Part shown: piece by piece, positions 25,764 through 34,906 of the stretch
Position numbering within the stretch: the stretch's first letter is position 1
Layout: every line of letters starts with the position of its first letter
From: Sanguibacter keddieii
GTDB lineage: Bacteria > Actinomycetota > Actinomycetes > Actinomycetales > Actinomycetaceae
Assembly: GCF_001064145.1 (NCBI RefSeq)
Contig: NZ_JVOJ01000046.1
Location: 1 to 47,221, forward strand
DNA: 47,221 bases
Direction of reading: 5' to 3'
Program-made: the position numbers and the translations under genes
The notes under the pieces: model-generated
What the model saw: the letters and a program-made list of their open reading frames with translations, nothing else
Database searches by the model: none
Told to the model about the DNA's origin: nothing

Positions 25764-25886
25764 ATGTCTCGTTTCGTCGCATCACTCCTTCAACGCCTCA
25801 CCCATCACCGCAGGGTGCGCCAACAGCGCAACCCCCTGCAGTTCTCGATGGACCGCCCCATCTTCGGTAACCTCGTCGCCCGTTGA
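25764..25886 (+). CDS. Small basic protein, 40 residues, unknown
   Basis: ATG at 25764 has a strong RBS (AAAGAGGAG, 7 bases upstream). The frame runs 40 codons to TGA at 25884-25886. The product carries eight Arg and two His with a single Asp. It begins MSRFVASLLQRLTHHRR, which could form a cationic amphipathic helix, and ends MDRPIFGNLVAR. About 200 AT-rich bases that could hold a promoter lie upstream, and a hairpin at 25909-25947 follows, so it looks like an independent small gene. I do not recognise the family; a small membrane-active peptide, leader or regulatory protein are options. Confidence 0.6.
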   Translation: MSRFVASLLQRLTHHRRVRQQRNPLQFSMDRPIFGNLVAR

Positions 25887-25908
25887 TGGCGCGCCTGCGG
25901 GCGCAACA

Positions 25909-25947
25909 CACAAGTGCCGGACACCCTCGGGTGCCCGGCACATTTGT
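25909..25947. terminator. Hairpin between the 40-codon gene and rdgB
   Basis: CACAA.GTGCCGG pairs with CCGGCAC.TTGTG across an 11-12 base loop. It lies between convergent genes and could end both. Confidence 0.6.
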
Positions 25948-25961
25948 GTCTGCGCTGTTTC

Positions 25962-26576
25962 TCAGCCGCGCAGGTACTCCACGATGTAGGGCATGAGGGC
26001 GCGGAAGGCAATGCCGCGGTGGCTGATCGCGTTCTTCTGCTGCGCGCTCATCTGAGCGGTCGTGACCTCGAAGCCCTCGGGAACGAAAATCGGGTCGTAG
26101 CCGAACCCGCCCTCACCCCGTGGGGAGCGCGTCAAGGTGCCGCGCACCTCGCCTCGCTCGACGAACTCGCGACCATCCGGGGTGACGAGGACAGCGGCTG
26201 ACACGAACGCCGCTCCGCGGTGGCGGTCGGGAACATCGGAGAGCTGGTCGATGAGCAGGCGCAGATTCGCCGCGTCATCCCCGTGGGAGCCGGCCCAGCG
26301 TGCGGAGAAGATGCCGGGTGCCCCGCCCAGCACGTCCACTGCGATACCGGAGTCATCGGCGATCGCCGCCAGGCCGGTGGCGCGAGCCAGCGCGCGGGCC
26401 TTGATCAGGGAGTTCTCCTCGAAGGTCACGCCGTCCTCGATCGGGGAAACCACGTCAAAATCGCTCATGCGCGCCACGCAGCCGTCCTCGAAGCCCTCCC
26501 ACGCGGGGGCCAGGATGGCCTCGAGCTCGCTGACCTTGTGCGCGTTGGAGGTCGCGAAGACCAGGCGCGCGCTCAC
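25962..26576 (-). CDS. rdgB: Non-canonical purine NTP pyrophosphatase (RdgB/HAM1)
   Basis: 204 residues. Hydrolyses dITP, XTP and ITP to keep them out of DNA and RNA. The N-terminal nucleotide motif [18 protein letters not shown], the central [22 protein letters not shown] and [15 protein letters not shown] are all intact. The ATG overlaps the stop of rph (ATGA), the standard actinobacterial rph-rdgB pair. Confidence 0.96.
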   Translation of the reverse strand: MSARLVFATSNAHKVSELEAILAPAWEGFEDGCVARMSDFDVVSPIEDGVTFEENSLIKARALARATGLAAIADDSGIAVDVLGGAPGIFSARWAGSHGDDAANLRLLIDQLSDVPDRHRGAAFVSAAVLVTPDGREFVERGEVRGTLTRSPRGEGGFGYDPIFVPEGFEVTTAQMSAQQKNAISHRGIAFRALMPYIVEYLRG

Positions 26577-27340
26577 GGACGCACCTCGACGCGCTCCATG
26601 AGGGGAGCCTCGAGCGCCAGCTTCTGCGCCTGCGCGAGCTGGGCGTTGCCCAGCGTCGCCAGGTCCAGCAGCTCGTTCAGCTCGTCGCGGTTGAAGGGGG
26701 CATGCTCGGCGGTACCCTGCACCTCGATGAAACGGCCGTCGCCGGTCTGCACGACGTTCATGTCGGTTTCGGCGCGCACGTCCTCAACGTAGGGCAGGTC
26801 CAGCATGGGAGTGCCGTCGATAACGCCCACGGAGATCGCGGAGATTGAGTCGGTGAGGACCTTCGCGGAGGGCTTGAGGATACCCTGCTCCTTCGCCCAG
26901 CTCACCGCGTCGGCGAGGGCCACGTAGGCACCCGTGATCGCCGCGGTGCGCGTGCCGCCGTCGGCGCGCAGAACGTCGCAGTCCAGGACGATGGTGTTCT
27001 CGCCGAGCGCGGACACGTCGACGATGCCGCGCAGGGAGCGGCCAATGAGGCGCGAGATCTCCTGAGTGCGGCCGCCCACCTTGCCCTTGACGGATTCTCG
27101 GGAGGAGCGCTGCTCGGTCGCGCGCGGGAGCATCGAGTACTCGCCGGTCACCCAGCCCTCGCCGGAATCGCGCTTCCAACGCGGCACGCCCTCAGTGAAA
27201 GAGGCGACACACAGGACGCGGGTGTTGCCGAACTCGATGAGGACGGAGCCCTCGCCGGTACCCGACCAACCGCGGGTAATGGAGACGGGACGGAGCTGGG
27301 ACGGGGTGCGCCCATCGGCGCGCAGGGGAGTATTTGTCAT
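26573..27340 (-). CDS. rph: Ribonuclease PH
   Basis: 255 residues. Phosphorolytic 3'-exonuclease that trims tRNA precursors. Begins [19 protein letters not shown], with SMLPRAT and [15 protein letters not shown] typical of the family, and [19 protein letters not shown]. Full length, translationally coupled to rdgB and divergent from nudC across a 36-bp gap. Confidence 0.96.
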   Translation of the reverse strand: MTNTPLRADGRTPSQLRPVSITRGWSGTGEGSVLIEFGNTRVLCVASFTEGVPRWKRDSGEGWVTGEYSMLPRATEQRSSRESVKGKVGGRTQEISRLIGRSLRGIVDVSALGENTIVLDCDVLRADGGTRTAAITGAYVALADAVSWAKEQGILKPSAKVLTDSISAISVGVIDGTPMLDLPYVEDVRAETDMNVVQTGDGRFIEVQGTAEHAPFNRDELNELLDLATLGNAQLAQAQKLALEAPLMERVEVRP

Positions 27341-27376
27341 AGTGCCTAGGGTAGCCCACCGCGTTACCGTGGAGTT

Positions 27377-28312
27377 ATGAGTCTTGATCTACCTCTCGTC
27401 CGTGGTCACGTCGACCCGGCTGTCGCACTGCGTGAATCCGTGGTTCCGGCGGCTCTGGTGCGTGCCGGTGAGGCCGACGTCATTGTCGTCGACCCGTCCG
27501 GTTTCGTTCTCCTCGACGAGGCCGAGGCGTCGTCCTCGGACGCCCCGCTCCTGCGTCGCCTGGCCGGGGATGAGGTTGTGCGTGCCGCCAAGGGGGCGAC
27601 GGCCTCGTTCATCGGGGTCGCGCGCGGACGCTCCGTCGTCGCGATCGAGACGAGCCGGGACGAGGTTCGGGGCCGCTGGGAGCACCTGCGCGCGGTCGGG
27701 TGGCGCCTCGACGGCGACGACGCGGCCCTGGCGCTGACCGCGCTGGCCCTCGCGGGTTGGCACTCCAACTACCGCTTCTGCTCGCGCTGCGGGGCTCCGG
27801 TGCAGCTGGTGTCCGGCGGATGGGCCGCGCGATGCGAGACGTGCGATCGGCTTGAATATCCGCGCCAGGACCCGGCCATCATCGTCCTCGTCCAGGATCA
27901 TGACGGGCGCGTCCTCCTGGCGCACAACGCGCTGTGGCGGCCCGGCTTCGTGTCGATCATTGCCGGCTACGTCGAGGCCGGGGAATCCCCGGACGTCGCG
28001 GTTGCCCGTGAAGTCGCTGAGGAAGTCGGCGTCGAGATTGAGACGCCCACCTACGTCGCGACGCAGCCGTGGCCCTTCGGACGTTCGCAGATGATGGGCT
28101 ACCAGGCTCGCACCGCCTCGCCGTTCCCGACCCCGCAGGCGGACGGCGTGGAGATCGAGTGGGCGCGCTTCTACAGCCGCGACGAGCTGACGCGCGCGCT
28201 TGAATCTGGGGAGATCAGCGCCCCCGGTCGCGCCTCGATCGCCTACGCGCTGCTGCGGGACTGGTACGGCACCGATCTGCCGAGCGGCCCGGACGGCGCG
28301 GGACGCAACTGA
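27377..28312 (+). CDS. nudC: NAD(+) diphosphatase / NAD-decapping Nudix hydrolase
   Basis: 311 residues. Cleaves NADH and removes NAD caps from RNA. Order of domains: variable N-terminal half; zinc ribbon with FCSRCG and RCETC; Nudix box [22 protein letters not shown]; and the NudC signature as [11 protein letters not shown] (usual form SQPWPFPxS). Divergent from rph. First gene of the actinobacterial block that continues with uvrD2 18 bases downstream. Confidence 0.95.
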   Translation: MSLDLPLVRGHVDPAVALRESVVPAALVRAGEADVIVVDPSGFVLLDEAEASSSDAPLLRRLAGDEVVRAAKGATASFIGVARGRSVVAIETSRDEVRGRWEHLRAVGWRLDGDDAALALTALALAGWHSNYRFCSRCGAPVQLVSGGWAARCETCDRLEYPRQDPAIIVLVQDHDGRVLLAHNALWRPGFVSIIAGYVEAGESPDVAVAREVAEEVGVEIETPTYVATQPWPFGRSQMMGYQARTASPFPTPQADGVEIEWARFYSRDELTRALESGEISAPGRASIAYALLRDWYGTDLPSGPDGAGRN

Positions 28313-28329
28313 GGGCGGGCGATGGAACA

Positions 28330-30354
28330 ATGGGGGCCATGAACCCCGAGGAACTGCTGGACGCCCTGGACCCCGATCAGCGCGCCGTCGCCACGCAGGT
28401 GGCGGGCCCGCTCGCCGTCCTGGCGGGCGCGGGCACCGGCAAGACCCGCGCGATCACGTACCGCATCGCGTACGGGGCGGCCGTCGGTGCCTTCGACCCG
28501 TCCAACGTGCTCGCCGTGACCTTCACGCAGCGCGCGGCCTTCGAAATGCGTCACCGCCTGGCTCAGCTGGGTGTTCCGAAGGCTCAGGCGCGCACCTTCC
28601 ACTCCGCCGCGCTGCGCCAGCTGCGCCACTTCTGGCCCACCGTCGTGGGCGGTCCGCTGCCCGACGTCATCCCGCACAAGGCGTCCCTCGTCGCGGCCTC
28701 CGCTGCACGGCTCGGGATCACGATTGACCGCACGAACGTGCGTGACATTGCGGCAGAGGTCGAATGGGCGAAGGTGTCGATGATCGACGCCGCGCACTAC
28801 GCCTCGCGCGTGGCTCGACTGCGCCGCGACGTGCCCGCCGGGCTGGACGCTGGTGACATGGCGCGCCTCCTTGACGTGTACGAGGACGCGAAGAACGAAC
28901 GTGGCGTCATCGACTTTGAGGACATCCTCATCTACCTGTGCGGCATGCTGCAGGAGCGCGCAGACGTCGCCTCCATCGTGCGCAAGCAGTACCGCTCCTT
29001 CGTGGTCGATGAGTTCCAGGACGTCAACCTCCTCCAGGCTCGTCTGCTCGACCTGTGGCTGGGTGGGCGCCACGATGTGTGCGTCGTCGGCGACGTCGCG
29101 CAGACCATCTACTCCTTCACGGGCGCGTCCCCGGACTACTTGACCGGTTTCGGGCGCAAGCATCCGGGGGCGCGCATCGTCGAGCTGACTCGCGACTACC
29201 GTTCGACCCCGCAGATCGTGAGCGTGGCGAACGACGTCTTGGCGCGCTCGAGCCAGCGCGAGGGCACGGTGCGCCTGTCCAGCCAGCGCGACGGTGGCGC
29301 TCAGGTCGCCTACCGGTCCTACGACGACGATCGAGCCGAGGCCGAGGGCGTCGCAGCGTCGATCGCCGACCTCATCGCGGGCGGAATCGCGCCTCATTCG
29401 ATCGCTGTCCTCATGCGTACGAACGGCCAGTCCCAGGCCTTCGAGGAGGCCTTGGGCGCGCGCGGTATTCCCGTGGCTGTCGCCGGAGGAAAGCCTTTCT
29501 TCGCTCGTGACGACGTGCGTACCGCGATCTTGCGCTTGCGGACCGCGGCGGCGGCCGCCACCGACGACGGGAGCGTGGGCGAGATTGTGCGCGACGTTCT
29601 GTCGGGCGTCGGTTGGGCCCCCGAGGCCCCCTCCGGCCAGGCGGGTTCCGAGCGCTGGTCGAACATGAACGCGATCGTCGGCTGGGCGGATGACAGCAAG
29701 GCGGAGACGCTCGCCGCCTTCGTCGCCGAACTCGACGAACGCGTCGCCTACCAGGTCGAACCGGACAAGGCTGGCGTCGAGTTGGCGACCATTCATGCCG
29801 CCAAGGGCCTCGAATGGGACGCGGTCTTCCTCGTCGGCGTCGCCGAAGGACTCCTGCCGATCTCGTACGCAAAGACCGCGGCCGCACGCGAGGAGGAGCG
29901 TCGCCTGCTGTCCGTGGCCGTCACCCGTGCCCGCGACCTGCTGACCCTGTCGTGGGCGCGCTCGCGGGGAGCGGACGGGCGCGGCAAGCGCAAGCGCAGT
30001 CGCCTGCTCGACGGTATCTGGCCCGAGGAAGTGGGAGTGGGCGCGCCGAAGAAAAAGGTGCGTGCCTCCACCCGCGCCCTCAATCAGGCTTTTGAGGAGG
30101 AGGCGTCGCCCCAGGCGATCGAGCTCTTCGGGCGTCTCAAGGCGTGGCGTCTCGAGGTCTCACGCCAGGCGGGTGTGCCCCCTTTCGCCGTGTTCACCGA
30201 CCAGACCCTGCGCGATATTGCCAAGGCCATGCCAAAGAACACGACGCAGCTGCGGGTGATTCGAGGCATCGGCGACGTGAAGGTGCAGCGCTTCGCCGCC
30301 CCGGTGCTCGCACTGGTGCGTGGTGACGATGTCATCGTCGACGAAGGGGCCTGA
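28330..30354 (+). CDS. uvrD2: UvrD/PcrA-like DNA helicase with HRDC domain (UvrD2)
   Basis: 674 residues. Superfamily 1 helicase: Walker A AGAGTGKT (32-39), TFTQRAA, DEFQD (227-231), GDVAQTIYSFTGA, ATIHAAKGLEWDAVFL and VAVTRARDLL. An HRDC domain lies at about 590-665 (AIELFGRLKAWRLEVSRQAGV...). Mycobacterial UvrD2 has a zinc-binding tetracysteine between helicase core and HRDC; here that linker (about 545-585) is Lys/Arg-rich and has no Cys. An ATG three codons in (28339) is an alternative start. Its stop abuts the stop of the convergent E1-like gene (one base between). Confidence 0.93.
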   Translation: MGAMNPEELLDALDPDQRAVATQVAGPLAVLAGAGTGKTRAITYRIAYGAAVGAFDPSNVLAVTFTQRAAFEMRHRLAQLGVPKAQARTFHSAALRQLRHFWPTVVGGPLPDVIPHKASLVAASAARLGITIDRTNVRDIAAEVEWAKVSMIDAAHYASRVARLRRDVPAGLDAGDMARLLDVYEDAKNERGVIDFEDILIYLCGMLQERADVASIVRKQYRSFVVDEFQDVNLLQARLLDLWLGGRHDVCVVGDVAQTIYSFTGASPDYLTGFGRKHPGARIVELTRDYRSTPQIVSVANDVLARSSQREGTVRLSSQRDGGAQVAYRSYDDDRAEAEGVAASIADLIAGGIAPHSIAVLMRTNGQSQAFEEALGARGIPVAVAGGKPFFARDDVRTAILRLRTAAAAATDDGSVGEIVRDVLSGVGWAPEAPSGQAGSERWSNMNAIVGWADDSKAETLAAFVAELDERVAYQVEPDKAGVELATIHAAKGLEWDAVFLVGVAEGLLPISYAKTAAAREEERRLLSVAVTRARDLLTLSWARSRGADGRGKRKRSRLLDGIWPEEVGVGAPKKKVRASTRALNQAFEEEASPQAIELFGRLKAWRLEVSRQAGVPPFAVFTDQTLRDIAKAMPKNTTQLRVIRGIGDVKVQRFAAPVLALVRGDDVIVDEGA

Positions 30355-30355
30355 G

Positions 30356-31234
30356 CTAGCAGGCCACACCGTCGATGCCGCAGACGCATTCGTGGGCACC
30401 GATCGCGCGTTCGACGCTGATGGTTCCGTCCTCGTCGACCGTGGCGATCTCGGCGCACAGGGATCGGGTGAGTGCCCCCGAGGCGAAGTCGCGCAGCAGG
30501 CGCGCAATCCGCAGGGCGGCCGCGAAGTGTGCCAGCTGGGGGAGTGGCCCGAGTGGCCACTGGGTGAGTTCTCGCAGGTGGGTGAGGTGGTAGGGGTCCT
30601 GCTCGGCGCGCGCGTGCTCGATGCAGTGGAAGCATGGCGTAGAGCCGGGAATCACGAACGGCCCGATCTCGTAGGAGTGCTCCCCGCGCGTGATGAGCAG
30701 GTGAGGCGTGTCTGCGGCCATCAGCTCGAAAGGGATGCCGGGGTCTTGTGCCCGATCCGCCGATACGAGGGCGACGTCTGGCGCATCCTGGGCGTGCAGG
30801 TCGGGCAGAGGGATCAGAGAGGCGAGTTCTCGGCGCACCGCGCGCGAGCGAGGCGTGCCCGTGTATACCCCGCCGAACACGCGATCCCAGTCGCCGTCCA
30901 CCAGGGTGGGGGCGTCGATGCGGAGTCGTAGCGCGACGGTGTCGACCAGCGAGCGGAGGGCGAGCAGCGTGGCGGGTACCGCGCCGAAAACACCCAGCGA
31001 GAGGAGCGGGCGGCGGTCGGGATGATCCACGAGGTCCGCCTCGGCCAGCGCGGCGAGGAGGCCGGGTGAGGCCTCGGGGATGTCGGAAGCGTGAGCGGGG
31101 CGGGCCTGGCTGGCGAGCCAGAGCTGGTCGCTTGCGTGCAGGTCGTCGAGTCGCACGTGTCGGGCGCGGTCGCCACCAATTTGGACACTGCCCGGCCCGC
31201 GCCACAGGATCGCCGTGTGATGCATTAGGTTCAT
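30356..31234 (-). CDS. E1/ThiF-like protein (cyclodehydratase-partner type)
   Basis: 292 residues. The C-terminal half matches the E1-like proteins that accompany YcaO enzymes: GSTPCFHCIEHARAEQDPYHLTHLREL with a CxxC, and a second Cys pair near the end (HECVCG), likely one zinc site. There is no clear Gly-rich ATP loop of canonical ThiF, so it may be a non-catalytic partner. No YcaO or precursor peptide lies nearby. In Mycobacterium tuberculosis a similar gene (Rv3196) sits in the same block. The ATG and its RBS (AAGGAG) lie inside a strong inverted repeat (31228-31277), suggesting translational or operator control. Confidence 0.7.
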   Translation of the reverse strand: MNLMHHTAILWRGPGSVQIGGDRARHVRLDDLHASDQLWLASQARPAHASDIPEASPGLLAALAEADLVDHPDRRPLLSLGVFGAVPATLLALRSLVDTVALRLRIDAPTLVDGDWDRVFGGVYTGTPRSRAVRRELASLIPLPDLHAQDAPDVALVSADRAQDPGIPFELMAADTPHLLITRGEHSYEIGPFVIPGSTPCFHCIEHARAEQDPYHLTHLRELTQWPLGPLPQLAHFAAALRIARLLRDFASGALTRSLCAEIATVDEDGTISVERAIGAHECVCGIDGVAC

Positions 31235-31277
31235 GATGGTCTCCTTCAGTTTGTGACTGTTAGAGACATCATGAACC
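31228..31277 (-). promoter_or_regulatory. Inverted repeat enclosing the E1-like gene's RBS and start codon
   Basis: 31228-31243 and 31263-31277 pair over 15 bp with one bulged base and a 19-base loop. In the minus-strand mRNA the 3' arm holds part of the Shine-Dalgarno and the ATG of the E1-like gene. The 5' arm and loop contain an in-frame-closed mini-ORF, MMSLTVTN, whose stop touches the Shine-Dalgarno. Either an RNA switch or an operator palindrome fits. Confidence 0.6.
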
Positions 31278-31344
31278 GAGATGGGTCACCGTTGTGGCGT
31301 TTTGAAAAATCTGTGGATAAGTTGTCAGATCGCTTCGGTATGTA

Positions 31345-32811
31345 TCAGTTTGTTTCGTCCTGGGGGTTGGGTGCTTCAGGGTCCTCGGGTTCGTCATCCG
31401 AGCCGGCCGAGGCCTCGTCCCCGGGCTCCAGTCCATCCGCCCAACCGAGCGTGCCATCCAGGAGCGAGTTCAGTGCGGCGTCGATATCCGCGTCTTCTTC
31501 GGCCGCAGCCCGGCGCAGTGTGAGGAAGGTGTCCGGCGTAGCCAGCTCCGTCTCGGAGGGCACCATGTCCGGGTGCGACCAGAGGGCCTCGCGAGCGTCG
31601 CGCCCACCATCGGCCTCCACCAGCGCAAAGATCGATGCGGCGCCGCGCGCCTGACGCGGGCGCATCTTGAGGCCCATGAGTGTCCCGAGGATCTCCTCCG
31701 CAGGGCCGCCCGACGCCCGGCGGCGACGCATCATCTCGCGCAGCGCGTCCGCGTGGGGCAGGTAGGGCAGGGTGGCGCGGGCCGTCACAACCTCAACCCA
31801 GCCCTCGATGAGTGCCAACATCGTCTCCAGGCGTGTGAGCGCGCGGCGCTGATCGGGCGTCGTCGACAGGGCGAACACGCCGCCGTTGAGGGCCGACTCC
31901 ACCGAGTGCGGATCCGAGGGGTCCACCGAGCGTGCTGCCTCGGAAATGGCCTCCGTGTCGATCGCGATCTGGGACGCGTAGCGCTCGACCGCGCGCACCA
32001 GGTCGCCCTCCAGCCACGGGACCGAGGCGAAGAGCCGGCGGTGCGCCGCCTCGCGCACGGCGAGGAACTGGCGGACCTCGTCGAAGGGAATGTCGAGTCC
32101 CTCGGAGAACTGCGCGACGTTGTGCGGTAGTAGGGCGGCGTGCGACGTGTCCGACAGGGGGATACCCGTGTCGAAGGTGCCGAACGACTCACCGGCCAGG
32201 GCCGCCAGCGCGCGTGCGATTTGCGCGGAGAACATCATCGCCGATAGGCGCGGCATCATCTCCTGCGTCTTGCCGAGGATCGCAGCCATACCCTCCGGCA
32301 GGGAGGCCGCATCCCCCAGGCCCTCGGAACCGAACTGCTCCGAGAGGGCAGCGGACAGGGCGCGCGACACGTTGAGTGCCACGGGCTCGCAGATACGCTT
32401 CCACGTCGGAATGGTGTGCTCGACCCACGCGACCTTGCTCCACACGTCCCGGGTGACCGGGCCGGAGGCGAAATCGGTGACCGCATCGAGCCACAGGTCC
32501 GCGACCGTCATCGCCTGACGCGCGGCCTCGGCCTCCGTAGCCGTGGGGGAGGGGTCACCGCTCGCGTATGCCGCCTGCTTCGCGCTGTCCTCCACCATGC
32601 GCCAATTAACGGGGCCAGCCGTCGTGTTCATGAGGAACTGGAACTGGCCCATCGCAGCGCGCATACGCGCGGGATCGGAAAACTCCGGGGGAAGATTCGC
32701 GGGATCGAAACCCTGCGCCTGCAGGGCGCGCGCGGCCTCAGCTGCCGCCTCCTCGCCCAGGATCGAGCGTAGGAAGTCCTCAAACGGGGTGCCGGAGTCA
32801 AACTCGTTCAT
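31345..32811 (-). CDS. Zinc-dependent metalloprotease, DUF2342 family
   Basis: 488 residues from the ATG at 32811; a GTG two codons upstream is also in frame. Neither has a well-spaced RBS. Family features: FGTFDTGIPLSDTSHAALLP, VREAAHRRLF (the putative metal-binding helix, where canonical HExxH is EAAH here as in the family), LEGWVEVV-like segment LIEGWVEVVTARA, and MRRRRASGGPAEEILGTLMGLKMRPRQAR. Cytoplasmic, with an acidic Pro/Asp/Glu tail. The family is actinobacterial and of unknown substrate; it corresponds in position to Rv3195. Divergent from the PDZ/Lon-like gene. Confidence 0.85.
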   Translation of the reverse strand: MNEFDSGTPFEDFLRSILGEEAAAEAARALQAQGFDPANLPPEFSDPARMRAAMGQFQFLMNTTAGPVNWRMVEDSAKQAAYASGDPSPTATEAEAARQAMTVADLWLDAVTDFASGPVTRDVWSKVAWVEHTIPTWKRICEPVALNVSRALSAALSEQFGSEGLGDAASLPEGMAAILGKTQEMMPRLSAMMFSAQIARALAALAGESFGTFDTGIPLSDTSHAALLPHNVAQFSEGLDIPFDEVRQFLAVREAAHRRLFASVPWLEGDLVRAVERYASQIAIDTEAISEAARSVDPSDPHSVESALNGGVFALSTTPDQRRALTRLETMLALIEGWVEVVTARATLPYLPHADALREMMRRRRASGGPAEEILGTLMGLKMRPRQARGAASIFALVEADGGRDAREALWSHPDMVPSETELATPDTFLTLRRAAAEEDADIDAALNSLLDGTLGWADGLEPGDEASAGSDDEPEDPEAPNPQDETN

Positions 32812-32932
32812 GAGCACAGACTAGCCGCCCCTCGTTCGCGGGGGCTGACAATCTTCTGTAAAAACGCTGAGAGCTGAAGGGATGGTGCGCGGCGCGCGTG
32901 CGCAGGCGGAGCGGGTGGGACACAATAACACG

Positions 32933-34129
32933 GTGAATGATGCGCAGATGACCTCGGAGAATATCGAGCTGGTGCCCCTGCAGGAGGACGACTCTACCCG
33001 GCGTATCCCCATCATCAGCTGGCGACTCATCACGGCGGTCCTCGCCGCGCTCGCGATGGTGGCGATCCTCTTCTGGATCCCCGTCCCCTTCGTGGTCAAC
33101 AGCCCGGGTCCGACCTTTAACGTGTTGGGATCCGACAACGGTGTTCCTATGCTTCAGATCGAAGGAACAGACCCCACGACGGAGGAACCGATCCAGCAGG
33201 ACGAGCCTCAATCCAGCTCGTACGACGCACCTGCGAAGCCGGGGCAGGGGCAGCTGCGCATGGTGACGGTCTCCGAATCGGGAAACCCCGCGTCTCGCCT
33301 GAACTTCGCGCAGCTTATCGCCGCATACTTTGACCCTCACAGCAAGATCCTGGACTACGACTCGGTGTATCCCGCTGGAACGACACGTCAGCAGGTGAGC
33401 GATGCTCAGCTGGCGATGATGCGTAACTCGCAGACGACCTCCCAGGTCGCCGCCCTCGAGTACCTCGGGTGGGACGTTCCCGCGACGATCACGATCGAAG
33501 GCGCGGTCGAGGGATCCAACGCGGAAGGCAACGTCGAGCAAGGAGACATCCTCCGCGCGATCACCACCCCCGACGGTGTGCGTCACGAGATCACGAGCGC
33601 CGCCACTCCCTTCGCCCTCATGCGCTCGGTGCCGGCCGGTTCCACGATGACGCTGACGGTCGAGCGAAGCGGAGTCATGCAGGACATCACCTTCGACTCG
33701 GTCGCCGCATCCGCCACCGAGACCGGCTCCAAGCTCGGCGTCTACCTCTCCGCTGACCCCGTCCTGCCCGTCGACATCACCGTCAACATCGACGGCGTGG
33801 GTGGTCCCAGCGCCGGCATGATGTTCTCCCTGAGCATCATCGATCGTCTGACCCCCGGCGATATGACCGGCGGTAACGTCATCGCGGGCACCGGAACCAT
33901 GTCCTACGACGGGCAAGTCGGTGCCATCGGCGGCATCCAGCAGAAGCTGTGGGGCGCGCACCGCGATGGCGCCCAGTGGTTCCTCGCCCCCTCCACCAAC
34001 TGCGACGAGGTCGTCGGACACGTTCCCGATGGGCTGCGCGTCGTCTCGGTGTCCACGCTCGACGAGGCAGTGAGCGCCGTGCACTCCATCGCCGACGGCA
34101 CCGGGGACGCCCTGCCGACCTGCCAGTAG
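32933..34129 (+). CDS. PDZ and Lon-like (S16) membrane-anchored protease (YlbL type)
   Basis: 398 residues from GTG 32933; ATG codons at 32882 and 32948 are in frame, and none has a clear RBS, so the start is uncertain. After ~20 cytoplasmic residues there is one membrane helix (LITAVLAALAMVAILFWIPV) leading into VNSPGPTFNVLG. A PDZ domain lies in the middle (EGNVEQGDILRAI), followed by a Lon-type proteolytic domain with catalytic Ser293 in GGPSAGM and Lys338 in IQQKLWG. These face the outside of the cell. Equivalent of Rv3194c and Bacillus YlbL, the latter linked to DNA-damage checkpoint recovery. Ends in a bidirectional terminator. Confidence 0.88.
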   Translation: MNDAQMTSENIELVPLQEDDSTRRIPIISWRLITAVLAALAMVAILFWIPVPFVVNSPGPTFNVLGSDNGVPMLQIEGTDPTTEEPIQQDEPQSSSYDAPAKPGQGQLRMVTVSESGNPASRLNFAQLIAAYFDPHSKILDYDSVYPAGTTRQQVSDAQLAMMRNSQTTSQVAALEYLGWDVPATITIEGAVEGSNAEGNVEQGDILRAITTPDGVRHEITSAATPFALMRSVPAGSTMTLTVERSGVMQDITFDSVAASATETGSKLGVYLSADPVLPVDITVNIDGVGGPSAGMMFSLSIIDRLTPGDMTGGNVIAGTGTMSYDGQVGAIGGIQQKLWGAHRDGAQWFLAPSTNCDEVVGHVPDGLRVVSVSTLDEAVSAVHSIADGTGDALPTCQ

Positions 34130-34183
34130 CGCGGGGGCGCTCTCAAGCCCGCCCGCCGGCTTTCGTCAGGTGGGCGATAAAGG

Positions 34184-34222
34184 GCCCCGGCCTCGTCCAT
34201 CTGGTCCGGACGAGGCCGGGGC
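34184..34222. terminator. Bidirectional terminator (GCCCCGGCCTCGTC stem family)
   Basis: A perfect 15-bp stem (34184-34198 with 34208-34222) and 9-base loop between convergent genes, followed by ATCTTCT. The clearest complete example of the shared stem. Confidence 0.9.
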
Positions 34223-34235
34223 ATCTTCTATGTCC

Positions 34236-34805
34236 TCAGGCTTCCTCGTCCGTCACCGGCTCGAGGGAAGCGCGCAGGGCGTCCACCAGCGCCGGAACGA
34301 GCGCCGAGCCCTGCCCGACCTTGTCGTCGGAGTCGAAGGCGCGGGTGCGCAGCGCACACCACGACTCGCCCGTGCGCATCACGCCAACGGCCAGACGCAC
34401 GTCCGTGCGTAGGGGATGATTCGAGATGAAGGCCAGGGCCTCGTCGGGGTCCTCGGGGGCCTCGTCCTCGACCTCCGGTGGAACGACGATGCGCTCGACC
34501 GTGATCGCCGCACCCGGCACCGTTTCCGGCCACGCCAGGTGAGCCAGGACCTGCTCGATATCGTCGTCAGCCAGGTCCTCCTGGATGATCGCGCTCAGGT
34601 GGTCCTCGGTCCCGTCCCAGCCCGCGCGCAGCTGCTCGGCGATGTCCGCAGGCAGGTTCGGGTCGGCTAGCAGCATCGCGGTCGGCACCAGCGCGTAGAT
34701 AGACGGGGCGTGATCCCAGCCCACACGGGCCGCGCCCTTCTCGATATCGACAACCACGTTGGCCAGCGCGATCTCGCGCGCACTCGGCATCATCTCAACA
34801 GTCAT
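34236..34805 (-). CDS. PPA1389-type conserved actinobacterial protein
   Basis: 189 residues, acidic, no signal peptide or membrane helix. It starts with a helical segment ending ARVGWDHAPSIYALVPTAMLL, has an acidic middle and closes with GESWCALRTRAFDSDDKVGQGSALVPALVDALRASL. I recall this as the PPA1389 family, usually encoded beside the UPF0182 and PDZ/Lon-like genes in actinobacteria; function unknown. The ATG is preceded by TATGGGGTT without a good RBS, so the transcript may be leaderless. Divergent from the UPF0182 gene. Confidence 0.75.
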   Translation of the reverse strand: MTVEMMPSAREIALANVVVDIEKGAARVGWDHAPSIYALVPTAMLLADPNLPADIAEQLRAGWDGTEDHLSAIIQEDLADDDIEQVLAHLAWPETVPGAAITVERIVVPPEVEDEAPEDPDEALAFISNHPLRTDVRLAVGVMRTGESWCALRTRAFDSDDKVGQGSALVPALVDALRASLEPVTDEEA

Positions 34806-34906
34806 AACCCCATAATCTCACGGAGAGCGAATAAGACAGAGACGAAGAAGTGCATGTGCGCGGCTAAACTGGATCGGAGCTAATCGGTTTCACAGAGAGG
34901 ACTGCC

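Noticed and set aside
31312-31320. Perfect DnaA box (TTATCCACA on the minus strand)
   Set aside because: A single copy with no cluster or AT-rich unwinding region; such 9-mers occur by chance.
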